A stretch of 64,000 nt of DNA from NCBI RefSeq assembly GCF_051020985.1, contig NW_027475142.1:434001-498000 (forward strand). The letters run 5' to 3'. A program made the position numbers and the translations under genes. The notes beneath the pieces are model-generated. The model searched no databases, was not told where the DNA came from, and saw only the letters and a list, made by a program, of their open reading frames with translations. Below, piece after piece: positions 52,001 to 64,000 of this stretch. This DNA comes from Nomia melanderi (lineage: Eukaryota; Arthropoda; Insecta; Hymenoptera; Halictidae). Every line of letters begins with the position of its first letter. The first letter of the stretch is position 1.

Positions 52001-55000
52001 CGCTATCTGTAATAGCACCCAAGATATCACCATATATATATATTGGATTTTTCCCTGACCCTGAGTGTCCGGCCCCATGAGACGGTGATTTTCTCGGCCC
52101 CTGGTGGTCCGAGGTCGATCCCGCTGCACAGATTCATGCGCCAGGGCCTCCTGCAGACAATGAACTTTGATTTATTTCGCTATCCCTAATAGCACCCGAG
52201 ATATCACCAGATGTATATGGGATTTTTCCCCGACCCTGAGTGTCCGACCCCATGAGACGGTAGTTTTCTCGGCCCCTGGTGGTCCTAGGTCGATCCCGCT
52301 GCACAGATTCACGCTCCAGGGCCTCCTACAGACAATGCACTTTGATTTATTGCGCTATCTGTAATAGCACCCGAGATATCAGCAGATATCTATTGGATTT
52401 TTCCATGATCCTGAGTGTCCGACCCCATGAGACGGTGGTTTTCTCGGCCCCTGGTGGTCCGAGGTCGTGCCCGCTGCACAGATTCATGCGCCAGGGCCTC
52501 CTACAGGCAATGCACTTTGATTTATTGCGCTATCTGTAATAGCACCCAAGATATCACCATATATATATTGGATTTTTCCCTGACCCTGAGTGTCCGGCCC
52601 CATGAGACGGTGATTTTCGCGGCCCCTGGTGGTCCGAGGTCGATCCCGCTGCACAGATTCATGCGCCAGGGCCTCCTGCAGACAATGAACTTTGATTTAT
52701 TGCGCTATCTGTAATAGCACCCGAGATATCACCAGATATATATTGGATTTTCCCCTGACCCTGAGTGGCCGGCCCCATGAGACGGTAGTTTTCTCGGCCC
52801 CTGGTGGTCCGAGGTCGTTCCCGCTGCACAGATTCGTGCGCCAGGGCCTCCTACAGACAATGCACTTTGGTTTATTGCGCTATCTCTAATAGCACCCGAG
52901 ATATCACCAGATGTATGCTGGATTTTTACATGACCTTGGGCGACGGATTCCGAATATCTGTAATTTTCTCGGCGCCTGGTGGTCCGAGGTCGTTCCTGCT
53001 GCACAAATTCATTCGCCAGGACCTCCTGCAGATAATTCGCTTTGATTTATTCCGCTATCTCTAATAGCACCCGAGATATCACCAGATATATATTGGATTT
53101 TCCCCTGACCCTGAGTGTCCGGCCCCATGAGACTGTGGTTTTCTCGGCCCCTGCTGGTCCGAGGTCGTTCCCGCTGCACAGATTCATTCGCCTGGGCCTC
53201 CTACAGACAATGCACTTTGATTTATTGCGCTATCTGTAATAGCACCCGAGATATCACCAGATATATATTGGATTTTTCCCTGACCCTGTGTGTCCGGCTC
53301 CATGAGACGGTGATTTTCTCGGTCCCTGGTGGACCGAGGTCGTTCCCGCTGCCCAGATTCATGCGCCAGGGCCTCCTACAGATAATGCACTTTGGGTTAT
53401 TAGGCTATCTGTAATAGCACCCGAGATATCACCAGATATATCCTGGATTTTTACATGACCTTGGGTGACGGATTCCGAATATCTGTAATTTTCTCGGCCC
53501 CTGGTGGTCCGAGGTCGTTCCCGCTGCACAGATTCATTCGCCTGGGCCTCCTGCAGATAATTCACTTTGGTTTATTGCGCTATCTGTAATAGCACCCGAG
53601 ATATCACCAGATATATATTGGATTTTTCCCCGACCCTGAGTGTACGGCCCCATAAGACGGTGGTTTTCTCAGACCCTGGTGATCCGAGGTCGTTCCCGCT
53701 GCAAAGATTCATGCGCCAGGGCCTCCTGCAGATAATTCACTTCGGTTTATTGCGGTATCTCTAATAGCACCCGAGATATCACCAGATATATATTAGATTT
53801 TCCCCTGACCCTGAATGTCCGGCCCCATGAGACGGTGGTTTTCTCGGCCCCTGGTGGTCCGAGGTCGTTCCCGCTGCCCAGATTCATTCGCCTGGGCCTC
53901 CTACAGACAATGCACTTTGATTTATTGCGCTATCTGTAATAGCACCCGAGATATCACCAGATATATATTGGATTTTCCCCTGACCCTGAGTGTCCGGCCC
54001 CGTGAGTCGGTGGTTTTCTCGGCCCCTTGTGGCCCGACGTCGTTCCCGCTGCCCGGATTCATGCGCCAGGGCCTCCTACAGACAATGCACGTTGGTTTAT
54101 TGCGCTATCTCTAATAGCACCCGAGATATCACCAGATATTTGCTGGATTTTTACATGACCTTGGGTGACGGATTCCGAATATCTGTAATTTTCTCGGCCA
54201 CTGGTGGTCCGAGGTCGTTCCTGCGGCACAGATTCATTCGCAAGGGCCTCCTACAGACAATGCACTTTGATTTAGTGCGCTATCTCTAATAGCACCCGAG
54301 ATATCACCAGATATATGTTAGATTTTTCCCTGACCCTGAGTGTCCGGCCCCATGAGACGGTGGTTTTCTCGGCCCCTGGTGGTCCGAGGTCGTTCCCGCT
54401 GCACAGATGCATGCGCCAGGGCCTCCTGCAGATAATTCAGTTTGGTTTATTGCGCCATCTCTAATAGCACCCGAGATATCACCAGATATATATTGGATTT
54501 TTCCCTGGCCCTGAGTGTCCGGCCCCATGACACGGTGGTCTTCTCGGCCCCCCGTGGTCCGAGGTCGTTCCCGCTGCACAGATTCATGCGCCAGGGCCTC
54601 CTACAGATAATTCACTTTGGTTTATTGCGCTATCTCTAATAGCACCTGAGATATCACCAGATATATATTGGATTTTCCTCTGACCCTGAATGTCCGGCCC
54701 CATGAGACGGTGATTTTCTCGGCCCCTGGTGGTCCGAGGTCGTTCCCGCTGCCCAGATTCATTCGCCTGGGCTTCCTACAGACAATGCACTTTGATTTAT
54801 TGCGCAATCTGTAATAGCACCCGAGATATCACCAGATATATATTTGATTTTTCCCTGACCCTGAGTGTCCGGCGCCATGAGACGGTGGTTTTCTTGGCCC
54901 CTGGTGGTCCGAGGTCGTTCCCGCTGGCCAGATTCATTCGCCTGGGTCTCCTGCAAATAATTCACTTTGATTTATTGCGCTATCTGTAATAGCACCCGAG

Positions 55001-57929
55001 ATATCACCAGATATATATTGAATTTTCCCCTGACCCTGAGTGTCCGGCCCCATGAGATGGTGGTTTTCTCGTCCACTGGTGGTCCGAGGTCGTTCCCGCT
55101 GCACAGATGCATGCGCCAGGTCCTCCTGCAAATAATTCACTTTGGTTTATTGCGCTATCTCTAATAATACCCGTGATTTCACCAGATATATATTTGATTT
55201 TTCCCTGACGCTGAGTGTCCGGCGCCATGAGACGGTGGTTTTCTTGGCCCCTGGTGGTCCGAGGTCGGTCCCGCTGGCCAGATTCATTCGCCTGGGCCTC
55301 CTACAGACAACGCACTCTGATTTATTGCGCTATCTGTAATAGCACCCGAGATATCACCAGATATATATTGAATTTTCCCCAGACCCTGAGTGTCCGGCCC
55401 CATGAGACTGGTTTTCCCGGCCCCTGGTGGTCCGAGGTCGTTCCCGCTGCACAGATTCATGCGGCAGGGCCTCCTACAGACAATGCACTTTGATTTGTTG
55501 GGCTATCTGTAATAGCTACCGAGATATCACCAGATATATATTGGATTTTCCCCTGACCCTGAGTGTCCGGCCCCATGAGACGGTGGTTTTCTCGGCCCCT
55601 GGTGGTCGGAGGTCGTTCCTGCTGGCCAGATTCATTCGCCTGGGCCTACTAAAGACAATGCACTTTGATTTATTGCGCTATCTGTAATAGCACCCGAGAT
55701 ATCACCAGATATATATTGGATTTTCCCCTGACCCTGAGTGTCCGGACCCATGAGACGGTGGTTTTCTCGGCCCCTGGTGGTCCGAGGTCGTTCCCGCTGG
55801 CCAGATTCATGCGCCTCGGCCTTCTACAGACAATGCACTTTGGTTTATTGCGCTATCTCTTATAGCACCCGAGATATCACCAGATATATATTGGATTTTC
55901 CCCTGACCCTGAGTGTCCGGCGCCATGAGACGGTGGTTTTCTTGGCCCCTGGTGGCCCGACGTCGTTCCCGCTGCCCAGATTCATTCGCCTGGGCTTCCT
56001 ACAGACAATGCACTTTGATTTATTGCGCAATCTGTAATAGCACCCGAGATATCACCACATATATATTGGATTTTTCCCTGACCCTGAGTGTCCGGCTCCA
56101 TGAGACGGTGATTTTCTCGGCCCCTGGTGGACCGAGGTCCTTCCCGCTGCACAGATTCATTCGCCTGGGCCTCCTACAGACAATGCACTTTGATTTAGTG
56201 CGCTATCTCTAATAGCACCCGAGATATCACCAGATATATATTGGATTTTTCCCTGACCCTGAGTGTCCGGCGCCATGAGACGGTGGTTTTCTTGGCCCCT
56301 GGTGGTCCGAGGTCGTTCCCGCTGCACAGATGCATGCGCCAGGGCCTCCTGCAGATAATTCACTTTGGTTTATTGCGCTGTCTCTAATAGCACCCGAGAT
56401 ATCACCAGATATATATTGGATTTTCCCCTGACCCTGAGTGTCCGGCCCCGTTAGTCGGTGGTTTTCTCGGCCCCTGGTGGTCCTAGGTCGTTCCCGCTGC
56501 CCAGATTCATGCGCCAGGGCCTCCTACAGACAATGCACTTTGGTTTATTGCGCTATCTCTAATAGCACCCGAGATATCACCAGATATTTGCTGGATTTTT
56601 ACATGACCTTGGGTGACGGATTCCGAATATCTGTAATTTTCTCGGACACTGGTGGTCCGAGGTCGTTCCTGCGGCACAGATTCATTCGCAAGGGCCTCCT
56701 ACAGACAATGCACTTTGATTTATTGCGCTATCTGTAATAGCACCCGAGATATCACCAGATATATATTGGATTTTTCCCTGACCCTGAGTGTCCGGCTCCA
56801 TGAGACGGTGATTTTCTCGGTCCCTGGTGGTCCGAGGTCGTTCCCGCTGCCCAGATTCATGCGCCAGGGCCTCCTACAGACAATGCACTTTGGGTTATTA
56901 GGCTATCTGTAATAGCACCCGAGATATCACCAGATATATGCTGGATTTTTACATGACCTTGGGTGACGGATTCCGAATATCTGTAACTTTCTCGACTCTG
57001 GTTGTCCGAGATCGTTCCCGCTGCACAGATTCATTCGCCTGGGCCTCCTACAGACAATGCACTTTGGTTTATTGCGCTATCTGTAATAGCACCCGAGATA
57101 TCACCAGATATATATTGGATTTTCCCCTGACCCTGAGTGTCCGGCCCCATGAGACGGTGGTTTTCTCGGCCCCTGGTGGTGCGAGGTCGTTCCAGCTGCA
57201 CAGATTCATGCGCCAGGGCCTCCTGCAGATAATTCACTTTGGTTTATTGCGCTATCTGTAATAGCACCCGAGATATCACCAGATATATATTGGATTTTTC
57301 CCTGACCCAGAGTGTCCGGCCCCATGAGACGGTGGTTTTCTCGGCCCCTGGTGGTCCGAGGTCGTTCCCGCTTCACAGATTCATGCGCCAGGGCCTCCTA
57401 CAGACAATGCACTTTGATTTATTGCGCTATCTGTAATAGCACCCGAGATATCACCAGATATATATTGGATATTTCCCTCACCCTGAGTGTCCAGCCCCTT
57501 CAGACGGTGGTTTTCTCGGCCCCTGGTGGACCGAGGTCGTTCCCGCTGCACATATTCATGCGCCTGGGCCTCCTGCAGATAATTCACTTTGATTTATTTC
57601 GCTATCTGTAATAGGACCCGAGATATCACCAGATATATATTGGATTTTCCCCAGACCCTGAGTGTTCGGCGCCATGTGACTGTAGTTTTCTCGGCCCCTG
57701 GTGGTCCGAGGTCGTTCCCGCTGCACAGATTCATGCGCCAGGGCCTTCTGCAGATAACTCACTTTGGTTTATTGCGCTATCTCTAATAGCACCCGAGATA
57801 TCAGCAGATATATATTGGATTTTTCCCTGACCCTGAGTGTCCGGCCCCATGAGACGGTGGTTTTCTCGGCTCCTGGTGGTCCGAGGTCGTTCCCGCTGCA
57901 CAGATTCATGCGCCAGGGCCTCCTGCAGA

Positions 57930-60560
57930 TAATTCACTTTCGTTTATTGCGCTATCTCTAATAGCACCCGAGATATCACCAGATATATATTGGATTTTTC
58001 CCTTACCCTGAGTGTCCGGCCCCATGAGACGGTGGTTTTCTCGGCCCCTGGTGGTCCTAGGTCGTTCCCGCTGCACAGATGCATGCACCAGGGCCTCCTG
58101 CAGATAATTCCCTTTTGCTTATTGCGCTATCTCTAATAGTACCCGAGATATCACCACATATATATTGGATTTTTCCCTGACCCAGAGGGTCCGGCCCCAT
58201 GAGACGGTGGTTTTCTCGGCCCCTGGTGGTCCGAGGTCGTTCCCGCTGCACAGATTCATGCGCCAGGGCCTCCTACAGACAATGCGATTGATTTATTGCG
58301 CTATCTGTAATAGCACCCGAGATATCACCAGATATATATTGGATTTTCCCCTGACCCTGAGTGTCCGGCCCCATGAGACTGTGGTTTTCTCGGCCCCTGG
58401 TGGTCCGAGGTCATTCCCGTTGCACAGATTCATGCGTCAGGGCCTCCTGCAGATAATTCACTTTGGTTTATTGCGCTATCACTAATAGCACCCGAGATAT
58501 CACCAGATATATATTGGATTTTCCCCTGACCCTGAGTGTCCGGCCCCATGAGATGGTGGTTTTCTCGGCCCCTGGTGGTCCGAGGTCGTTCCCGCTGCAC
58601 AGATTCAGGCGCCAGGGCCTCCTGCAGATAACTCACTTGGTTTCTTGCGCTATCTCTAATAGCATCCGAGATATCACCAGATATATATTGGATTTTCCCC
58701 TGACCCTGAGTGTCCGGCCCCATGAGACGGTGGTTCTCTCGGCCCCTGGAGGTCCGAGGTCGTTCCCGCTGCACAGATTCATGCGCCAGGGCCTCCTACA
58801 GACAATGCACTTTCGGTTATTAGGCTATCTGTAATAGCACCCGAGATATCACCAGATATATGCTGGATTTTTACATGACCTTGGGTGACGGATTCCGAAT
58901 ATCTGTAACTTTCTCGGCCCCTGGTTGTCCGAGATCGTTCCCGCTGCACTGATTCATTCGCCTGGGCCTCCTACAGACAATGCACCTTGATTTATTGCGC
59001 TATATGTAATAGCACCCGAGATATCACCAGATATATATTGGATTTTTCCACGACCCTGTGTGTCCGGCCCCATGAGACGTTGGTTTTCTCGGACCCTGGT
59101 GATCCGAGGTCGTTCCCGCTGCACAGATTCATGCGCCAGGTCCTCCTGCAGATAATTCACTTTCGTTTATTGCGCTATCTCTAATAGCACCCGAAATATC
59201 ACCAGATATATATTGGATTTTCCCCTGACCCTGAGTGTCCGGCCCCATGAGACGGTGGTTTTCTCGGCCCCTGGTGGTCCGAGGTCGTTCCCGCTGCACA
59301 GATTCATGCGCCAGGGCCTCCTACAGACAATACACTTTGATTTATTGCGCTATCTGTAATAGCACCCGAGATATCACCACATATATATTGGATTTTTCCC
59401 TGACCCAGAGTGTCCGGCCCCATGAGACGGTGGTTTTCTCGGCCCCTGGTGGTACGAGGTCGTTCCCGCTGCACAGATTCATGCGCCAGGGCCTCCTACA
59501 GACAATGCACTTTGATTTATTGCGCTATCTGTAATAGCACCCGAGATATCACCAGATATATATTGGATATTTCCCTCACCCTGAGTGTCCAGCCCCATGA
59601 GACGGTGGTTTTCTCGGCCCCTGGTGGACCGAGGTCGTTCCCGCTGCACAGATTCATGCGCCAGCGCCTTCTGCAGATAATTCACTTTCGTTTATTGCGC
59701 TATCTCTAATAGCACCCGAGATATCACCAGATATATATTGGATTTTTCCCTTACCCTGAGTGTCCGGCCCCATGAGACGGTGGTTTTCTCGGCCCCTGGT
59801 GGTCCTAGGTCGTTCCCGCTGCACAGATGCATGCACCAGGGCCTCCTGCAGATAATTCCCTTTTGCTTATTGCGCTATCTCTAATAGCACCCGAGATATC
59901 ACCACATATATATTGGATTTTTCCCTGACCCAGAGGGCCCGGCCCCATGAGACGGTGGTTTTCTCGGCCCCTGGTGGTCCGAGGTCGTTCCCGCTGCACA
60001 GATTCATGCGCCAGGGCCTCCTACAGACAATGCGATTGATTTATTGCGCTATCTGTAATAGCACCCGAGATATCACCAGATATATATTGGATTTTCCCCT
60101 GACCCTGAGTGTCCGGCCCCATGAGACTGTGGTTTTCTCGGCCCATGGTGGTCCGAGGTCATTCCCGTTGCACAGATTCATGCGTCAGGGCCTCCTGCAG
60201 ATAATTCACTTTGGTTTATTGCGCTATCACTAATAGCACCCGAGATATCACCAGATATATATTGGATTTTCCCCAGACCCTGAGTGTCCGGCCCCATGAG
60301 ATGGTGGTTTTCTCGGCCCCTGGTGGTCCGAGGTCGTTCCCGCTGCACAGATTCAGACGCCAGGGCCTCCTGCAGATAACTCACTTGGTTTCTTGCGCTA
60401 TCTCTAATAGCATCCGAGATATCACCAGATATATATTGGATTTTCCCCTGACCCTGAGTGTCCGGCCCCATGAGACGGTGGTTCTCTCGGCCCCTGGAGG
60501 TCCGAGGTCGTTCCCGCTGCACAGATTCATGCGCCAGGGCCTCCTACAGACAATGCACTT
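57930..60560 (+). repeat. Five-monomer block duplicated ten monomers apart
   Basis: About 57930-58812 recurs at 59678-60560 with an offset of 1748 bp. Both copies share the same unusual indels: a shortened CAATGCGATTGATTT (near 58281 and 60029) and CACTTGGTTTCTTGCGC (near 58634 and 60382). Both also share the CCCTTACCC and TTCCCTTTTGC variants. The intervening five monomers (58813-59677) are different, so this is a block duplication rather than a clean tandem multimer. Confidence 0.85.
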
Positions 60561-61434
60561 TGATTTATTGCGCTATCTGTAATAGCACCCGAGATATCAC
60601 CAGATATATATTGGATATTTCCCGCACCCTGAGTGTCCAGCCCAATGAGACGGTGGTTTTCTCGGCCCCTGGTGGACCGAGGTCGTTCCCGCTGCACAGA
60701 TTCATGCGCCAGGGCCTCCTGCAGATGATTCACTTTGATTTATTTCCCTATCTGTAATAGGACCCGAGATATCACCAGATATATATTGGATTTTCCCCTG
60801 ACCCTGAGTGTCCGGCCCCATGAGACGGTGGTTCTCTCGGACCCTGGAGGTCCGAGGTCGTTCCCGCTGCACAGATTCATGCGCCAGGGCCTCCTACAGA
60901 CAATGCACTTTGATTTATTGCGCTATCTGTAATAGCACCCGAGATATCACCAGATATATATTGGATATTTCCCGCACCCTGAGTGTCCAGCCCCTTCAGA
61001 CGGTGGTTTTCTCGGCCCCTGGTGGACCGAGGTCGTTCCCGCTGCACAGATTCATGCGCCTGGGCCTCCTGCAGATAATTCACTTTGATTTATTTCGCTA
61101 TCTGTAATAGGACCCGAGATATCACCAGATATATATTGGATTTTCCCCAGACCCTGAGTGTTCGGCGCCATGTGACTGTAGTTTTCTCGGCCCCTGGTGG
61201 TCCGAGGTCGTTCCCGCTGCACAGATACATGCGCCAGGGCCTCCTACAGACAATGCACTTTGATTTGTTGGGCTATCTGTAATAGCACCCGAGATATCAC
61301 CACATATATATTGGATTTTTCAATGACCCAGAGTGTCCGGCCCCATGAGACGGTGGTTTTCTCGGCCCCTGGCGGTCCGAGGTCGTTCCCGCTGCACAGA
61401 TGCATGCGCCAGGGCCTCCTGCAGATAGTTCACT

Positions 61435-62000
61435 TTGGTTTATTGCGCTATCTCTAATAGCACCCGAGATATCACCAGATATATATTGGATTTTCCCCTG
61501 ACCCTGAGTGTCCGGCCCCATGAGACTGTGGTTTTCTCGGCCCCTGGTGGTCCGAGGTCGTTCCCGCTGCACAGATACATGCGCCAGGGCCTCCTACAGA
61601 CAATGCACTTTGATTTATTGCGCTATCTGTAATAGCACCCGAGAGGTCACCAGATATATATTGGATTTTCCCCTGACCCTGAGTGTCCGGCCCCATGAGA
61701 CTGTGGTTTTCTCGGCCCCTGGTGGTCCGAGGTCGTTCCCGCTGCACAGATACATGCGCCAGGGCCTCCTACAGACAATGCACTTTGATTTATTGCGCTA
61801 TCTGTAATAGCACCCGAGATATCACCAGATATATATTGGATTTTCCCCTGACCCTGAGTGTCCGGCCCCATGAGACTGTGGTTTTCTCGGCCCCTGGTGG
61901 TCCGAGGTCGTTCCCGCTGCACAGATTCATGCGCCAGGGCCTCCTACAGACAATGCACTTTGATTTATTGCGCTATCTGTAATAGCACCCGGGATATCAC
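61435..62000 (+). repeat. Run of nearly identical neighbouring monomers
   Basis: Three successive monomers beginning near 61457, 61632 and 61807 share GAGACTGTGG and, for the first two, CACAGATACATGCGCC. Differences are few: GAGAGGTCACC near 61642, and ATACATG against ATTCATG. Elsewhere neighbouring monomers usually differ at many sites and similarity is at multimer distance, so this stretch looks like recent single-monomer amplification. Confidence 0.8.
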
Positions 62001-62834
62001 CAGATATATATTGGATTTTCCCCTGACTCTGAGTTTCCGGCCCCATGAGACGGTGGTTTTCTCGGCCCCTGGTGGTCCGAGGTCGTTCCCGCTTCCCAGA
62101 TTCATGCGCCAGGGCCTCCTCCAGACAATGCACTTTGATTTATTGCGCTATCTGTAATAGCACCCGACATATCACCAGATATATATTGGATTTTCCCCTG
62201 ACCCTGAGTGTCCGGCCCCATGAGACTGTGGTTTTCTCGGCCCCTGGTGGTCCGAGGTCGTTCCCGTTGCACAGATTCATGCGTCAGGGCCTCCTGCAGA
62301 TAATTCACTTTGGTTTATTGCGCTATCACTAATAGCACCCGAGACATCACCAGATATATATTGGATTTTCCCCTGACCCTGAGTGTCCGGCCCCATGAGA
62401 TGGTGGTTTTCTCGGCCCCTGGTGGTCCGAGGTCGTTCCCGCTGCACAGATTCATGCGCCTGGGCCTCCTGCAGATAATTCACTTTGATTTATTTCGCTA
62501 TCTGTAATAGGACCCGAGATATCACCAGATATGTATTGGATTTTCCCCAGACCCTGAGTGTCCGGCCGCATGAGACTGTAGTTTTCTCGGCCCCTGGTGG
62601 TCCGAGGTCGTTCCCGCTGCACAGATTCATGCGCCAGGACCTCCTACAGACAATGCACTTTGATTTATTGCTCTATCTGTAACAGCACCCGAGATATCAC
62701 CAGATATATATTGGATATTTCCCTCACCCTGAGTGTCCAGCCCCATCAGACGGTGGTTTTCTCGGCTCCTGGTGGACCGAGGTCGTTCCCGCTGCACAGA
62801 TGCATGCGCCAGGGCCTCCTGCAGATAATTCACT

Positions 62835-63570
62835 TTGGTTTATTGCGCTATCTCTAATAGCACCCGAGATATCACCAGATATATATTGGATTTTCCCCTG
62901 ACCCTGAGTGTCCGGCCCCATGAGACTGTGGTTTTCTCGGCCCCTGGTCGTCCGAGGTCGTTCCCGCTGCACAGATTCATGCGCCAGGGCCTCCTACAAG
63001 TAATGCACTTTGATTTATTGCGCTATCTGTAATAGCACCCGAGATATCACCAGATATATATTGGATTTTTCCCTGACCCTGAGTGTCCGGCCCCATGAGA
63101 CTGCGGTTTTCTCGGCCCCTGGTGGTCCGAGGTCGTTCCCGCTGCACACATTCATGCGCCAGCGCCTCCTGCAGATAATTCACTTTGGTTTATTTCGCTA
63201 TCTGTAATAGGACCCGAGATATCACCAGATATATATTGGATTTCTCACTGACCCTAAGTGTCCGGCCCCCCGGGACGGTGGTTTTCTCGGCCCCTGGAGG
63301 TCCGAGGTCGTTCCCGCTGCACAGATGCATGCGCCAGGGCCTCCTGCAGATAATTCACTATGGTTTATTGCGCTATCTCTAATAGCACCCGAGATATCAC
63401 CAGATATATATTGGATTTTCCCCTGACCCTGAGTGTCCGGCCCCATGAGACTGTGGTTTTCTCGGCCCCTGGTCGTCCGAGATCGTTCCCGCTGCACAGA
63501 TTCATGCGCCAGGGCCTCCTACAAGTAATGCACTTTGATTTATTGCGCTATCTGTAATAGCACCCGAGAT
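62835..63570 (+). repeat. Trimeric repeat, 525 bp
   Basis: The monomer at about 62857-63031, with GGTCGTCCGAG and CTCCTACAAGTAATGC, recurs at 63382-63556, exactly 525 bp on. The intervening two monomers include one with TTTATTTCGC and TAATAGGACCC. Confidence 0.75.
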
Positions 63571-64000
63571 ATCACCAGATATATATTGGATTTTCCCCTG
63601 ACCCTGAGTGTCCGGCCCCATGAGACGGTGGTTGTCTCGCCCCTGGTGGTCCGAGGTCGTTCCCGCTGCACAGATTCATGCGCCAGTGCCTTCTACAGAC
63701 AATGCACTTTGATTTATTGCGCTATCTGTAATAGCAGCCGAGATATCACCAGATATATATTGGATTTTTCACTGACCCTGAGTGTCCGGCCCCATGAGAC
63801 GGTTGTTTTCTCGGCCCCTGGTGGTCCGAGGTCGTTCCCGCTGCACAGATTCGTGCGCCAGGGCCTCCTACAGACAATGCACTTTGATTTATTGCGCTAT
63901 CTCTAATAGCACCCAAGATATCACCAGATATATATAGGATTTTTCCCTGACCCTGACTGTCCGGCCCCATGAGACGGTGATTTTCTCGGCCCCTACGGGT

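Larger units (their letters stand above)
12314..64000 (+). repeat. 175-bp satellite array, right segment
   Basis: About 295 further monomers of the same 175-bp family continue in the same orientation and phase after the transposon and run to the window end. No stretch of non-satellite sequence is visible. Monomers vary by substitutions and rare 1-2 bp indels, for example a missing G near 36860, a missing G in the TCTCGCCCCTGG context near 63640, and an extra TA near 36980 and 52035. Variant groups include the type-B core, a CTGACAGTCCGG form and a CTGAGTCTCTCACCCC form. No gene, RNA gene or regulatory site can be supported here. The array extends beyond the window, so its true length is unknown. 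Confidence 0.97.

Noticed and set aside
1..64000. CRISPR array because of the many regular repeats
   Set aside because: The repeats are contiguous 175-bp units with no unique spacers and no cas genes; this is a eukaryotic-type satellite.
1..64000. CENP-B box in the monomer
   Set aside because: I looked for the essential NTTCGNNNNANNCGGGN pattern on both strands of the type-A and type-B consensus and found only fragments (TTCG or CGGG separately).
1..64000. Hammerhead ribozyme in the satellite
   Set aside because: The CTGATGA and GAAA core elements do not occur together on either strand of the consensus.
63991..64000. Array boundary at the window end (CCCTACGGGT where the consensus has CCCTGGTGGT)
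   Set aside because: Only three adjacent bases differ and the window stops there, so an ordinary variant cannot be told from a junction.

Overview
The window is a single block of tandem satellite DNA carrying one inserted DNA transposon; I see no host gene, tRNA, rRNA, CRISPR array or prokaryotic feature. The satellite monomer is 175 bp, and every copy runs head to tail in the same orientation. Counting the monomer start GCACCC at base 1 and again at base 63909, and removing the transposon with its 2-bp target duplication, gives 358 monomers with a net length drift of only -12 bp. The monomer consensus is about 53% GC, with an AT-rich stretch near its start (GATATC followed by ATATATATTGG) and about nine CpG dinucleotides. 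The host is therefore a eukaryote. The transposase type and the retained CpGs point to an invertebrate, probably an arthropod, but that is inference. Arrays like this are usually centromeric, pericentromeric or other heterochromatin.

Layout: 1-11045 is satellite; 11046-12313 is a 1268-bp Tc1/mariner-superfamily (DD34E) element inserted at a TA inside one monomer; 12314-64000 is satellite again. The element has 35-bp terminal inverted repeats (33/35 matching) and a transposase on the minus strand that is broken by one in-frame stop just before the third catalytic residue. Joining the flanks and removing one TA restores a normal monomer sequence.

The satellite has a higher-order structure, and different stretches have different repeat units. 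These are a 15-mer of 2624 bp (about 5.08-10.35 kb), nested 10-, 6-, 3- and 2-mer duplications (19.6-24.4 kb), a dimer (24.7-25.4 kb), an unrelated 15-mer (27.1-32.9 kb), a 7-mer of 1225 bp (37.7-40.1 kb) and a 10-mer of exactly 1750 bp (41.3-46.1 kb). The 3' end carries a duplicated five-monomer block and very young single-monomer runs. Several blocks recur tens of kb apart.

Two monomer types can be told apart. The common type A and the rarer type B (about 42 copies) differ mainly in a 21-bp core that is only 7/21 identical, while the rest of the monomer is very similar. The arrangement resembles the A-box/B-box alternation of primate alpha satellite and is the observation I would follow first. 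All open reading frames in the satellite are by-products of repetition: 175 is not a multiple of 3 and a TAATAG stop closes nearly every monomer.
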